This document shows, one piece after another, positions 1 through 10,293 of a DNA stretch of 38,008 nt. The position numbers and the translations under genes were made by a program. The stretch is from contig WPIO01000073.1 of the NCBI GenBank assembly GCA_009760855.2, forward strand, positions 1,967,501 through 2,005,508. The letters are read 5' to 3'. The stretch is from Cristatella mucedo (Eukaryota; Bryozoa; Phylactolaemata; Cristatellidae). The notes under the pieces were generated by a model that saw only the letters and a program-made list of their open reading frames with translations, had not been told where the DNA came from and did no database searches. The first letter of the stretch is position 1; each line of letters starts with the position of its first letter.

Positions 1-204
1 GCCCTGCGTGGAGCTGCTCCGCTAGCAGCGGTCGCGGCCTGGCTGCGGATTCGGCCGAGCCCGCTCCTCCAGTAATGGTTTTCGCAAAACCTAGGCTGTA
101 GACACTCGCACATTTGCAACATATTCTTATCTGCATTTGCAGGTATAAGCCGCTAAACTAAACCTTGGTTATGTTATATAAATATATAATATGTATAATT
201 CATC
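1..204. other. Left edge, no gene seen
   Basis: The first 75 bases are GC-rich, after which the sequence turns AT-rich. I see no convincing ORF, splice site or known repeat. It may be the tail of a feature that begins outside the window. Confidence 0.4.
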
Positions 205-350
205 TGTATAGCGCCCTAAGATAACTTGGCCTCTCTTCAGGCGCTTCGCGCATGCCACGGCGCTCGAGCCCATGACCTCGGTCTAAAATGCATTCACCTT
301 GAACTCGGTCATCGAAGGCGAGCACCTTAACCCCTGGGCCAAGCGCCTTG
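205..350 (-). mobile_element. tRNA-derived SINE, type A, minus strand
   Basis: Read on the minus strand, the head has an A-box-like GGGTTAAGGTGCTCGC and, about 50 bases on, a B-box-like GAGGTCATGGGCTCGAGC. Both are arranged as in a tRNA-derived pol III promoter. A tail follows with a GAGAGGCCAAG stretch and ends near GGCGCTATACAG, as in the other type A copies. The head resembles the copies at 4863, 19316 and 26804. It is not a functional tRNA gene because no clover-leaf closes around the boxes. Confidence 0.75.
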
Positions 351-1378
351 ATCGAGAGATTAAGTTCTCTTAGAATGTTGCACACATGACGTTTTACTAT
401 TAATGTTATTATTGCATATGGGTGTATATACGTATATACAAGTACACAATACTAGATTTTTGCCTCTCTAAAGGACGAACATTTTCAACGGCCCAGCATG
501 TTATGTGTAGAATAGGTGATTTCTTCTGTCGCAACCTCCTCTTTATCCTCCCCCACTCACCGGACGACAGTCCTACGTGCAATTTAAAGTTCTTGAGCAA
601 TAACTAAAACATTCTCGGACATAAAAAAACACTCGATCAGGATCCTTTTAAGTCCATCGTTCTCTCACAGCTACTCGGGGTTGGTATTACATCGCATCCA
701 ATTCAAGGGCCGTGTCTTTAAAGGCTGTAAAGATTAGCCATTCAAACCTAGGGCAGCTAATGCTGAACAAAGTTTGACAGTTGCCTCCGCACAACTACCG
801 CGCCCAATCAAACAACGCCAGCCTTCGATCGCGGCGGCTACGTTGTTGGCCACATGTTCAGCCTCCCGTGAGCCAGCGGCTGTGAGCTAGCGTGAGCCGA
901 CCGACACGCCCATTCCGACGTCTCAGCATGCTGTTGCGGTCGCTGAAAATTGGACCGTGCTTGAAATAGCGAGTCTGAGAGCAAGAAGACAGACGCGAGC
1001 AGTCAACATACAAGGTAACATACAGCATACAATAAGCAGGAAATGTGGGGCTCGCGAATACGGCATTACACTTGCATATCTTCCGTTTGGTTATAGTTGC
1101 AACCCGACGTACCATCATTGACTACGAGAACCATAATACGGCCTGTGAAACATTTAACTGGCAAAGCTTCAGTTTCCGTGAAGTGCTGACGCATCGATTT
1201 TTTAACTGGACGAGTTTGAAAGGTTGTACGCCTTAAGCGACTACAGCGCACGTAGGACTACGTCCGGAAACTCGACAAACAACGCGAAGAAGAGCATACA
1301 TACGCGCGCTTTATTTCTTCGAATCGCTCTAATCGCTTCAAGTCTCCAACGAGCCTAATTCGTTATCGCAGGCAATTC
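351..1378. other. Unannotated flank, no gene seen
   Basis: Only short overlapping ORFs of at most 86 codons occur, on both strands, with no recognisable protein. The sequence is moderately CpG-containing and of mixed composition. I see no repeat that I can match elsewhere in the window. Confidence 0.4.
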
Positions 1379-1468
1379 TGTATTGCCCTCGGCAGCGGAA
1401 GTGACGGCCCCCCAGCCTCATCTGCTGCTACATAAGTGTAAATTAGGCTGCTGAGTCAGACTAACTTC
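1379..1468 (+). mobile_element. Probable SINE type B tail fragment
   Basis: The words TATTGCCCTCGGCAGCGGAAGTG, shortened here as TATTGCCCTC then GCGGAAGTG, are followed about 40 bases later by AAATTAGGCTGCTGAGTCAG. They occur in the same order as in the type B SINE tails at 20688 and 10945. The tRNA-like head is missing or too diverged to recognise. Confidence 0.45.
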
Positions 1469-1819
1469 ATTTTGCTTTCCATGGTCTGTCTCTTACATGC
1501 CGGCGGTATGACCTGTAATAACGGCACTCCGTAACGCAATTGTTGTTCCCGAGCTCTAGTTTTCTTTCCGCATTGCATATGCTTCAGAATTACATAAAAT
1601 AGCATTTCTTCCTCCAGACTTTGCTTTTGTGATCAAGATGGGATCCACTAGAAATTAAATAACTAATCTTCAATGCTTAAAACTGATACTTTCGTGACTA
1701 ATGGTTTATATTTAGTCAAAAATAACAGAAACTGAATCAAAATCAGCACGTATTGACTCAGAAGTCGTGCAGACATGATCGCTAAAAGTGGTTCAGAAGT
1801 GAATAGATTCGCTAGATTT

Positions 1820-3189
1820 TCCCTATACTACAAATCGCTTCCTCAAAGAAGCCTTGCTCATCTGAATCAGCCCACGTTTTTCGAGATGATCACTAAAGAT
1901 GTGGACTTTAACGGACATTGTGCTCACGATTTTAGCCGAGTTCTGTATGAGAGCCTGGACCAGCAGCTTAAAGTTTTTAGCCTCGAGATGGCTCAGAAAC
2001 CCATGAACTACGGCAAAGAAACTGTTTCGAGTCACTTTCTCCTTGATATACAGCTTCTTGGCAAGTTATATGCACTCCACGATCTTCTTTATCTTTGGTC
2101 CAACGCAAACACCAGCTTTGATCTTGCCTCCAAAAGATGTGGAAAGACATGTTAAAGGTACATGAAAGCGACTGAACTCGTTACAAAGTGCTTGACGAGT
2201 CCTAACTTTATGTGCAGTAGTGGCATCAGAACCTGCCGAGAGTAGTGACCTGTAGTTCCCACTAGATGCTTGTCTTCGCTGCAGAGAGCTCGATCCGCTG
2301 TGGCCAGTACGTTTTTTGATAATGTGCCTTAGTTTCCCGGTTCGCAGGCAAAGAAAACAAAGAAACTGAGTGAAACCAACTTGGAGGACCGTCAGGAGTG
2401 ACACCTTTTTGGTAGTTTTCAATGAATCTCCATCCTTAGTTACTATATTTGAAGTCCCTAAGCAATGTCTTGGCACTGGTGCAGTCCTCTTTCAGGTGTC
2501 TAGAGTGAGCTGCAGGAAGAAACGGATCATTCTTACCGTCGGGAAGCAACGCGGCTTTGAGGCTCCCGGATAAACTGTCTATGAATAGGCGCCGTTCAAT
2601 CGAGGTTACCGGATTCCGATAGCCTCGTCGAATGGACCGGCTACATGGTTGAAGAAGCACAGCCCATTTTATTGGCCGAAGAAGTTGGCGACGCTTTGCT
2701 TTCAGACTTTCGTGCAGCAAGTTCCACTCCTCGAGCCCAGATGCCAGCAGCCCAGCACTGGACTCGAGAAGCTCCAGTTCTCTGACCGGATCGTCGACGT
2801 CTCTCTCTGATTGGTGACGTATGACTTTGTCTCGTAGGCCGCATCTGTGAAATTGGAAGTGGGATCTGTACTGTCCTCCTCAATGACTGACTTTCTGCTC
2901 ACTCCTGAATATGGCCGTGACCCGTCTGCCTGAATATGGCCGTGACCCGTCTGCTCAGCAGGTGTGAAGACGGGAAGCTCAGGGCAATGCGGCGGCACTG
3001 GGGCAACGGAGTAAGGAGGAGCGCGTAGAGTGCCAGATGGGAGGCCAGGCTCTGGTGGCCAGTTTGACGTTTGGAAGGGTCCACAATGTAGAAGTAGTAG
3101 TCGATTGAATGATCAGTCAATTTCCACCAAATTCTCGGAAGAGCGAGCTTCATGGCTCTTAGTTCTTCCCTGTACCAGCCTGTAAACAT
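1820..3189 (-). pseudogene. Degenerate copy of a multi-copy transposon-like protein family
   Basis: Reading leftwards on the minus strand, successive pieces in different frames give, in order: LPRIWWKLTDHSIDYYFYIVD (about 3165-3075), PPHCPELPVFTP (about 2995-2960), LEEWNLL (about 2730), RRLFIDSLSGSLKAALLPDG (about 2600-2540), AHSRHLKEDC (about 2510), VGFTQFLCFLC (about 2380-2345), AGVCVGPKIKK (about 2105-2075) and VKVHIFSDHL (about 1925-1890). From memory this is the order of conserved blocks in a large family of uncharacterised, repeated proteins in arthropods and some cnidarians. Its WREP-DH-DCYFC, LPVP, RLFIDSSK and VHF-HSHL blocks match. I know no biochemical function for it. Several frameshifts and stops, and a 25-bp tandem duplication at 2905-2954, show the copy is dead. 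A TTTACAG acceptor-like sequence precedes the first block. Confidence 0.72.
2905..2954. repeat. 25-bp tandem duplication
   Basis: Two identical adjacent 25-bp units begin with CTGAATATGGCCGTGACCC. They lie inside the degenerate minus-strand copy and interrupt its reading between the PELPVFTP block and the next block. Confidence 0.9.
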
Positions 3190-4862
3190 AGCAAATGTTA
3201 TGAATTAAATGATGACACTGTACACATTACCCAATTTAGTGCAAGAAATCCTATTTAGCGAGCAGCATTGTTCAACTTAACTTCGAGACGTTTCTTGCAA
3301 TGCTTTCGTGTGAAATAAGGTGCCCAGAGCTTGTCTTGATATCAGACAAGCATGCTGAAGTATGTTTTGTAGGCGTAGCACATCTTAAAAGACGCTTTAA
3401 TTGAGTAATTTGATGCTCCTGTCTTGATAAAATGTCCGCACGCGCAGAAAAAGAATGCATCTTCTGGGTGAAAGCAATCTCTTGATTTTATGTCTATCAA
3501 ATATGGCTAGTCACGAATCTCTTACTCTGAACAAAATGCTCTATTGAGGCAAACGAACTGCTACACTTCTACGGATACTACTGCACAGTGTGCAGTCCAC
3601 CTAGCTATTATAGCCGTAGTGTGATGTCTACCTGTTCAATAATCAAGCCTCAGGCAAGACTAGCAAACGACTAATCGTAGGCGCTATCACGGGCACCTTT
3701 CTGCGTTACTTTAAACAGCAAGGCGGACTACTAGCTCGACCGACGAAATCGTCGAAGACGCGAGTCCCTGTTTATGGAAAATTAATAGCTCGTCATATTA
3801 AAATAGAATCAGTCAATTAGGCCTCGGGAGATATAAGCAATCGTGGAAGCTTAAGATTCATCTTTGAGGCGGTGCATTGAAGGAGACCTTTTCTTATCTC
3901 TCGGACATAAACAGTTTTCCCACGATCCCTCTGGGGAGCAATTAGGAAGCCAGACTAAGAGGAAGACTGACCGTGTAAACTTCCTACAAGCAGGAAGACC
4001 GAAGTAGGACAGAAGTTGGCAGGAATCAAGATTCGCCGCCTAACCCGGCTTTACCCTCACTAATTTGGGTAGCGGCGAAATGTTTGCTATATGTGAAAGC
4101 TGGCCGTCTGCACTACGTCTAACAGCAAAACTGGAGAATTTCAAAATAGCAGTCCTGACCGCAGAAGCAAAACTTTTGTGGGAAAGTAGGTATTTTCTAT
4201 TAATTTTAGGAAGGAATAAAGGATTAAGAAAACATATTTTCCATCCAAGAACACAAGCTCAATTTGATACTCTGAGCGTCTTAGCAGGATACAGTTATCC
4301 CACTATCAGAGGCCGCTCGTTTAGAGGCCTATAGGTTGAAAGAGCGCAAAGACAAGTGTAGTTTTGCGTACTGTTAACAGCCTCTCCCCGCTATAGAAGC
4401 TCGCATTGCAACCCAGAACGACTTGAGCTTGGTTAGCTTTCCGCCACTCACAGGATTAAGTGGCCAGGACGGGTGACCGCTTCCGGTACTGCCGCAAATA
4501 CACGATCTCCATCATGGCCAAGAGCTTATATACGCAAAGTTGGCGAATTGTGGGCGAATGCAACTCAAGCCGGAGGCTCAGACACGATGCTCGATTTTTC
4601 CTTGCGCACTATCCCACGAGATTTTTCCTTGCATTCTCCTTATAAAGCCTCTCGTGGTCTCGCCGCGGGATGTTTTGTTGTTTCTCGTTTTGTGAGTGAG
4701 GCTTCGTATTACTTTTCTCGCGTTTCGACCGGGCCTAAGCGTTGTCGGCTGGAGGCCCTGAAAAAAACGAGCTTTTCTGTATCGGCCCTGGCATTGAAGG
4801 GGGTGATAGCGAGTTGCCCGGCTTCGCGGCTAAGCGCGCGAAAGGCCCATCCCCGGCGGATC
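3190..4862. other. Upstream flank, no gene seen
   Basis: No ORF with recognisable similarity was found. The longest is 153 codons at 4473-4934, runs into the SINE and has no family resemblance. A short direct repeat of GATTTTTCCTTGC occurs twice near 4590-4632. Regulatory sequence for the island gene could lie here, but nothing specific can be pointed to. Confidence 0.4.
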
Positions 4863-5030
4863 TGGTTTGGCCCAGTGGTTAAGATGCTCGCCCCGATCGA
4901 CGTCTGCCCGACGCCCCGATCAAGGTCTTCCTGAGGTCGTGGGCTCGAGCCCCATGGCATATGTGAAAGCCTGAATAGAGATTGCGTTCTCTTAGGGCGC
5001 TATACAAATAAATCAATTACATTTATTAAT
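4863..5030 (+). mobile_element. tRNA-derived SINE, type A, at the island edge
   Basis: The A-box-like TGGCCCAGTGGTTAAGATGC and B-box-like GGTCGTGGGCTCGAGCC are followed by GGCATATGTGAAAGCCTG, AGAGATT, GTTCTCTTAGGGCGCTATAC and an A/T-rich end. Between the boxes the CCCCGATC word is duplicated, which lengthens the head compared with the copy at 19316. The GC-rich island begins directly after the A/T tail, so the insertion marks the island's left boundary. Confidence 0.88.
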
Positions 5031-6061
5031 TATTGCGGCGGAGCGCCGCGGGCACAAAAGCGCGACCCCCGCGCCGCAGCCGGAGAGCGCTCTCTCGCTC
5101 TGAGTTGGAGAGCCGACTGCAAGCTTTCCTTTTTTTTTAATTTCTTTAATTGGCTGCCGCCTCCAGGAGGCGCGGCTGCAGGCGGCGCGGCGGCGGCAGC
5201 GGCGGCGGCGGTGGTCCAGAACAGCTCAACTCGCGGCCGCCGCTCTCGAGTTGGCTGGTTGATCTCTCGCGAGCGGCACCTCAGCTCGCCGCGCCTCGCT
5301 GCTGAGCGGGCGGTTCGCAAGCTCGCGTGCACGCGGCGGCGCCGATTCGGGCGCGTCGGTCACGCTTTCTCCACTCGAGTCCGCGACGTGCACACGCACC
5401 GCGCCACGATGAGACCGCGGGCGGTCGCCGCCGCTGCCTCGAGGAAGGCGATGACGACTGACGGTCTCTTGCGCGCTCGCCCGGCAGCGGTGGCGGCGAG
5501 TTCACAGCGAAATGGGCTCCCGGAGGGGCCGGTAGGAGGTCGCGCACCGGACGCGACTCGAAGCGCGCGCCGGCTCGGGAATGGGGAACACCTGCACGCG
5601 CCGGCGCTTTCGGCCAGACTCGGCCGGCGCCGCCCTCGCGGGCCGCCGTTGCGGTCCCGGTCGAGCCCGCCCGCGGCTCGCCGCCTGCGCTTCGCTTTCA
5701 CGCCGGCCCACCAACCAGAACGCGCGGTGACATCGGCTGGGGGGCGGATGAGCCGGAGGCGACCCGGCGTCGACCTCGCTGCTGCTGTTTGCCATCGGCG
5801 CGCCGTGCGCCACCGGCTGCGCTCGAGGTGCGCCGAGGCGCGATCCCCTTTTGGATTACGAGCTCGTCGACTACCCGGCGGACACCTAGAGGCGCCGCTG
5901 TCTTTGCGTGCTGCGTTGAGCCGCCACCGCCGCTCGCTCGTTCGCTCGCTCGGAGAACCGCAGAACCCCGCTGGGATCGTACGCCGCGAGTGGCCGCACC
6001 GCGTCGTCATGTAGACCGCGCGGTCGCGTAGCCGACGAACCTCGCGCAGCAGCGCGCGCGG

Positions 6062-6129
6062 ATGCCTGTCGTCGGAGGCGGCGACCCCCAGCCGCAGGAG
6101 CGGCGGCGGCGGCAGCAGCAGAAGCAGCG

Positions 6130-6174
<45 letters not shown>

Positions 6175-6222
6175 GCCGCCGCAACAGCAGCAGCAGCTGG
6201 AGCCGGAGCAGCCGCCGCCGAG
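6062..6222 (+). CDS. Candidate first coding exon, polyglutamine leader
   Basis: The ORF opens at ATG 6062, 33 bases after an in-frame TAG at 6029-6031. It encodes about 53 residues: MPVVGGGDPQPQ, an Arg/Gln stretch, 13 consecutive Gln from a pure CAG tract (6134-6172), PPP, QQQQQ and LEPEQPPP. It reaches CCGCCGAG|GTCAGT, a plausible donor at 6222/6223. The two leftover bases (AG) pair with the first base of the exon at 30007 to give an Arg codon, and that frame continues open into the PDZ exon. The start context is poor (C at -3). What is seen is the open frame, the donor and the phase match. That this is the N-terminus of the RhoGEF-like protein is inference. The phase would match by chance about one time in three, so a 5' UTR exon is the main alternative. 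Confidence 0.4.
6134..6172 (+). repeat. Pure CAG repeat, 13 units
   Basis: Thirteen uninterrupted CAG units lie inside the candidate first exon and encode Gln in the forward frame. A second interrupted CAG run follows after CCGCCGCCG. Length polymorphism between individuals is likely for such a tract. Confidence 0.95.
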
Positions 6223-6496
6223 GTCAGTCGCCCGCCATGCCCGGCGCCTGGCTGCACGACAAGGTCGGCCGCGGCGCGCGCTTATCTCTCGCGATTTCTA
6301 GCCTTCGTCCGCGCTCGCAGGAGCGTAGCCTCGTTTCGTGTCACCGCAGCCGCCGCCGGAAGCGACTAGGGAAGGGCGGCGGGCTCGGCCGCTGCGGTCG
6401 CTCTGCGAGCGCCCCAATTCCTCCATCGCCGGTGGAAACGCGGCCCGGCTACGACGGCCTCGATCTAGCTGCTGGGGCCAGCGTGCTCGGCGCCGC

Positions 6497-6542
6497 CGCC
6501 GCCGCCGCCGCCGCCGCGATCGCGGCGGCGGCGGCGGCGGCG
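6497..6542. repeat. Perfect 46-bp GC palindrome
   Basis: A (GCC)n run on the left meets a (GGC)n run on the right across the centre CGCGATCGCG. The 23-bp arms pair perfectly with no spacer. It lies 275 bases after the candidate donor, still inside the island. Confidence 0.95.
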
Positions 6543-7100
6543 CGTGCGAACAGGTTGGCGCCGTCGCGATCGAAATCATTGTATTGGCCGCCTAGTTCGC
6601 TCGACCTTTTCAAGGCCGGCGCCTGCGCGGCCGGCCTCCGAACCGACAGGACCTGTGGCCTCTGTCTCGGTCCTCCGCCGGTCGCCGGGCTCGCTCGCTC
6701 GACGTGTGGGCTCGCCGGCCGGCGCTCTCGTGCTGCAGGAGCGCCGGCCGGCGTGAAATTTCGTGTTTCCTACCAGCGCCGGCCGCTAGCGAGGGCACGT
6801 CGGATGCGTTCTTTGCCCGGGCGTGCCGGCGCTGGTAAGCTCTGCTGCTGTGTGTTTACGACGTTGTTTAGTCTTGCTGTTCAAAGGGCATTACCGAGTG
6901 GAGAGCTAGCTGCTGCTGCTGCTGCACCGAAAGTTCGACAGCTGCTGCTGCTTCTGCTGCTCTGTACAGGCTCAGGTCCGGTTCATGCAGCTGTGCCAGC
7001 CAGCTTCAGCTTAGGGCTCGGTGACCGATAATGCCGAGCAAGCATGCCGAGTCCTTCAAGCCTGTGCCGCCGCTGCTGCTGCTTGGGGAGAGGCAGCGGC

Positions 7101-7107
<7 letters not shown>

Positions 7108-7182
<75 letters not shown>
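7108..7182. repeat. (AG)n microsatellite
   Basis: About 37 uninterrupted AG dinucleotides follow TCATGCTG. The run gives a Ser/Leu-rich shadow ORF on the minus strand, which is not a gene. Confidence 0.98.
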
Positions 7183-7185
<3 letters not shown>

Positions 7186-7357
7186 GCGGTAGGTGTCATT
7201 CGCAGCCCGTGCAGCAGCTCATCACGAGAAAGGACTCGATGGCAGCCTGTCATGGCTGCCTTGCTCGGCAGGAGAGCATGGTGCCTGCTGCTGGGCATGA
7301 GAGACGACGACCGAGCACGAGGCTCCAGCCTCCTGAGTGATGTGCCACTCCCGGAGA

Positions 7358-7425
7358 GAATATAAAGTGCCTAGAAAGAAATTGAGTTCTCTGACCGCAT
7401 ATCATCAAGTGTGTTATTATTGTTA
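7358..7425 (+). mobile_element. SINE/LINE tail module, solitary
   Basis: ATAAAGTGCCTAGAAAGAAA then TTGAGTTCTCTGAC, with a TATTATTATT run a little downstream, matches the tail of the type A SINE and of the LINE 3' ends in this window. No tRNA head is recognisable in front of it. Confidence 0.6.
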
Positions 7426-7534
7426 CTATTATTATTATCTTCGGCACCCCACCCCCATTCTCCAGCCAGTGCAGCAGTCGGTCGGTCTGCAGCATATTGC
7501 AGCGGTTGGCTGCTCCCTGCCGTTTCTCAGCCGT

Positions 7535-7662
7535 GCCCCCGGGTCTTCGCTCAGAAGGCAAGGAACTTGCTCTTCACGACCCAGGTCGTGGGTTTGAGTC
7601 CTGTTTGTTACCTACGGCAAGCTGTCCTGGTAGCGGTTAAGGCTCTTCTGCCGCTATACACA
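7535..7662 (+). mobile_element. tRNA-derived SINE, type B, truncated
   Basis: GCTCTTCACGACCCAGGTCG and TGGGTTTGAGTCCTG form the B-box region. The type B tail words GTTAAGGCTCTTCTGCCGCT and ATACA follow. The usual GATCCTTTATTGCC word is degenerate and the terminal ATGAGGCTGTT word is missing. The head is diverged at the A box. Confidence 0.7.
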
Positions 7663-7904
7663 TTCCTCCGGGGGGCGGAGGTGGTGGTGGAGGGAGGAGC
7701 CGAGCTTATGTAGGACTCACCTGCCTGAACACACGTACTTACGAGAGCTCACTGCATGTGGACTTGCTGAGTCATAGTAGAAGTGGTTATAGTATGGTGA
7801 CAGAACACACCGCTGTACCATCTTGCCGTGTGTGACGGAAGGATGGCACCTTGCCGGGTGACGGATGGACATTCTTGCTTTAATTAGTAAGAGATCCGTC
7901 ATGC

Positions 7905-7985
7905 TTCCTTTGCAGCAAGTATATAGTGCCGTGAAAGGGATTAAGTTCTCTGAGGTCTCTATACAAATGTAATATTTATTATCAT
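7905..7985 (+). mobile_element. SINE/LINE tail module, solitary
   Basis: The block GCCGTGAAAGGGATTAAG, TTCTCTGAGG and CTCTATACAAATGTAAT, followed by an A/T run, is the type A tail. A tRNA-like head in front is not recognisable. Confidence 0.65.
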
Positions 7986-8128
7986 AATTATATAACCGGT
8001 GGCCGCTGACTGTACATTGTTCTCTGCCGATGAGTGTGGGTCGCTGTTTCAGCTCCTCATTTTGGTTGAATGGAATGGACGAGCATTCTTGCAGCTGCCG
8101 CTTGCATAGCTACCGGCTGGGCTAGGTC

Positions 8129-8251
<123 letters not shown>

Positions 8252-8576
8252 GCAGGAGTGAGGTAGATAAAGCAGCTGGCTCCCTCTCTCTCATCCCGTG
8301 CGGCTGCTGCTCATGACTCCACCGGCCGCCCTATCGGCAGAGAGCACTTATGGTCTTGTGAGCCGGCCACCTGACTGGGGGTCGCCCACAGGTTGCTAAG
8401 AGCTAGAGGGAGAGCGCGCTGCTTCGGCCAGGTCATGCTGCCGAGGCTGGCTCCAAGCCCTTCATGCTCTGCGTTTCGGCACGACAGCTGCACAGCCGAG
8501 GCGTCTTGGAGGCAGCCAACTGCAATTGCTGCTCCATCAGGCCGTCCAGAGCTTCCGGGAAGCCGAGCCCGAGTTG

Positions 8577-8868
8577 ATCTCTCTGTCTCTCTCCTCTCTG
8601 TCTGTCTCTCTGTCTGTCTCTGTCTCTGTCTGTCTGTCTATGTGCCTGTCTGTGTGTCTGTCCGTGTGTCTGTCTGTTTGTCTCTCTCTCTGTCTCTCTC
8701 TCTGTTTGTCTCTCTGTCTCTCTGTCTCTCTGTCTGTCTGTCTCTGTCTGTCTCTGTCTGTCTATGTGTCTGTCTGTGTGTCTGCCCGTGTGTCTGTCTG
8801 CCTGCCTATCTCTATCTCTGTCTCTGTCTCTGTCTCTCTCTGTCTCTCTCTCTCTGTCTCTCTCTGTC

Positions 8869-8899
<31 letters not shown>

Positions 8900-8923
8900 G
8901 TCTCCCTCTCTCTCTCTCTCTCC
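8577..8923. repeat. Compound TC/TCTG/TG microsatellite
   Basis: A pyrimidine-rich tract of nearly 350 bases is built of TCTC, TCTG, TGTG and TCCG words. A segment beginning TCTGTCTATGTG recurs 124 bases later, so part of the tract is itself a tandem duplication. The Leu/Ser/Cys-rich forward ORFs and Arg/Glu/Asp-rich reverse ORFs here are artefacts of the repeat. Confidence 0.97.
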
Positions 8924-9297
8924 AGTTCATCTTCAGCTCTGGCACGGCACCAGCCAGGTTTCCATCGCCTCTCTGGCTGGCGATGGCCAGCTTGGCAAGG
9001 GTCAGCCTGCGCAAGTGCAGGTGACAGATAGTGCTGCACCGAGTGGGCGTCGGCCTAGGGCCTCATTTGAGTGTGGGTAGTCAGGTACCACTTGCAGCTG
9101 CACAGTTTATGAGGCAGTTGGTGGATTGGCAGTCCTTCCGGGCCGGCTGTCAGCCATTAGGCAGTCCCCGGCATGCTAACGATCTGTGTCATGTCATAGA
9201 TGTCGTGAGAGGAGCTTACCACCTGATCGCTGGGTTGATCCTGCTGAGCCAGTAGGGCCAGCAGAGCCTAGTGCTGCTGTGCTAAAAGTTGAGGCAT

Positions 9298-9331
9298 ATC
9301 GTGAGAGTATGCCAATCGTGAGAGTATGCCG
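9298..9331. repeat. 17-bp tandem duplication
   Basis: ATCGTGAGAGTATGCC is repeated at once with one difference in the last base of the 17-bp unit. Confidence 0.9.
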
Positions 9332-10293
9332 TGGTTGATCAGCTGGGTGGGGGCCTGTAAGGAGTGTGTTGGGTCAGTCAGCCAGGTAAAGTGTGAATGT
9401 AAGTCATTTAACTGTCAGTCACCAGTTCGAGGGTGGGGCAGTAGCTAAGCAGTTCCCCGAGGGGGAGGGTCAGTCAAACTTTTGTCGGTAGGTAAGCTGT
9501 CTTTAGGGCCATTGCAGCTTTGTGATGCCTCGAGTTGTCTGATATGGGATCTTTTCCAAAGCTCTATGTAAGTTGGGGGTCTGTTGGAGTAAGTCTGGCA
9601 TGGAATTCCGGATTAACATTGCATCATGATTGTTTGCTTAGTGTTCAGCTGATTTCTGCCAGACTGCTTGACCCAACCTGTAATGGCTGGGCTCAGATGA
9701 ATATGCTTGCTGTAGACTAGTCGTGGCTCGTTAGCAAGCCTCAAAGTAGGACAAGGTAGGTGTCACACCTCTGTATCGCATGCCGAATGGTTGCTACTGA
9801 TAGCGTGCATTTCGACGAACCATTGCATCACTCCTCGAAGAATTGGTCAGAAGTCAGTGCCAGTTCACCAACGATGGGTGGTTGAGAAAAATAACATCAC
9901 TTGTGAGTTTAAATCAGCACTGCACTGCATCCCTGTGCTTTAACGACTAATCGTGACCTTTTAACCAGTGGAGAGATTGCTATCAAAATCATAGTGACTG
10001 CTCAGGCCGAGTTTCTATCGCAGTGACACAAGCCTGTTGAAGTAGCTTGTCGTTTCAAGTGTTCATGATTGCCAATATTATTGTTTCCATAATTGAATTC
10101 CCAAGGTGTATGAGGATGACTGGAAGAGGAATAGCAAAGAGTTATGAAGCACAGTGTCGCCACGCACGCATGCTCACACACAGTTTCCTCTTCAGACATG
10201 ACTACAGATACTTAGCTCGTAGCACCTCCTTCTACCCACCCTCTGGAATCCAACCCTGAAAGTATTCACTGATCCGAAGCGAGCCCATATAAA

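Larger units (their letters stand above)
5035..6860 (+). promoter_or_regulatory. CpG island, likely promoter and first exon
   Basis: About 1.8 kb is very GC- and CpG-rich and stands out sharply from the AT-richer flanks. It contains GCC/GGC, CAG and CTG runs and many NotI- or SacII-like CpG words. No clear TATA box or unique initiator can be named. All long ORFs here on the minus strand are GC-rich shadows (poly-Ala, poly-Leu, Arg-rich). I infer a promoter for the plus-strand RhoGEF-like gene because that gene's first recognisable exons lie downstream on this strand and because strand composition changes across the island. A promoter for a leftward gene cannot be excluded. Confidence 0.65.

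Noticed and set aside
1775-2155. 126-codon forward ORF with vague similarity to a mitochondrial dehydrogenase kinase
   Set aside because: The opposite strand carries several conserved blocks of the multi-copy family in the right order, so the forward ORF is a shadow. The kinase resemblance was weak and lacked key motifs.
6237-6834. ATG 6237 with good context plus donor GTAAGC at 6835 as the first coding exon
   Set aside because: The phase would be 1. Joined to the exon at 30007, this frame reaches TGA within four codons, whereas the 6222 donor keeps the frame open.
5211-7031. Long Arg/Ala/Pro-rich ORFs on both strands of the island (267, 274, 264 and 123 codons)
   Set aside because: Stop codons are rare in GC-rich DNA. 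Compositions are low-complexity (poly-Ala, poly-Leu, Arg-rich) and no splice-compatible frame supports them, apart from the short 6062 ORF.
8393-9080. Ser/Leu/Cys-rich and Arg/Asp/Glu-rich ORFs of 184-212 codons
   Set aside because: They are translations of the TCTG/TC microsatellite on the two strands.
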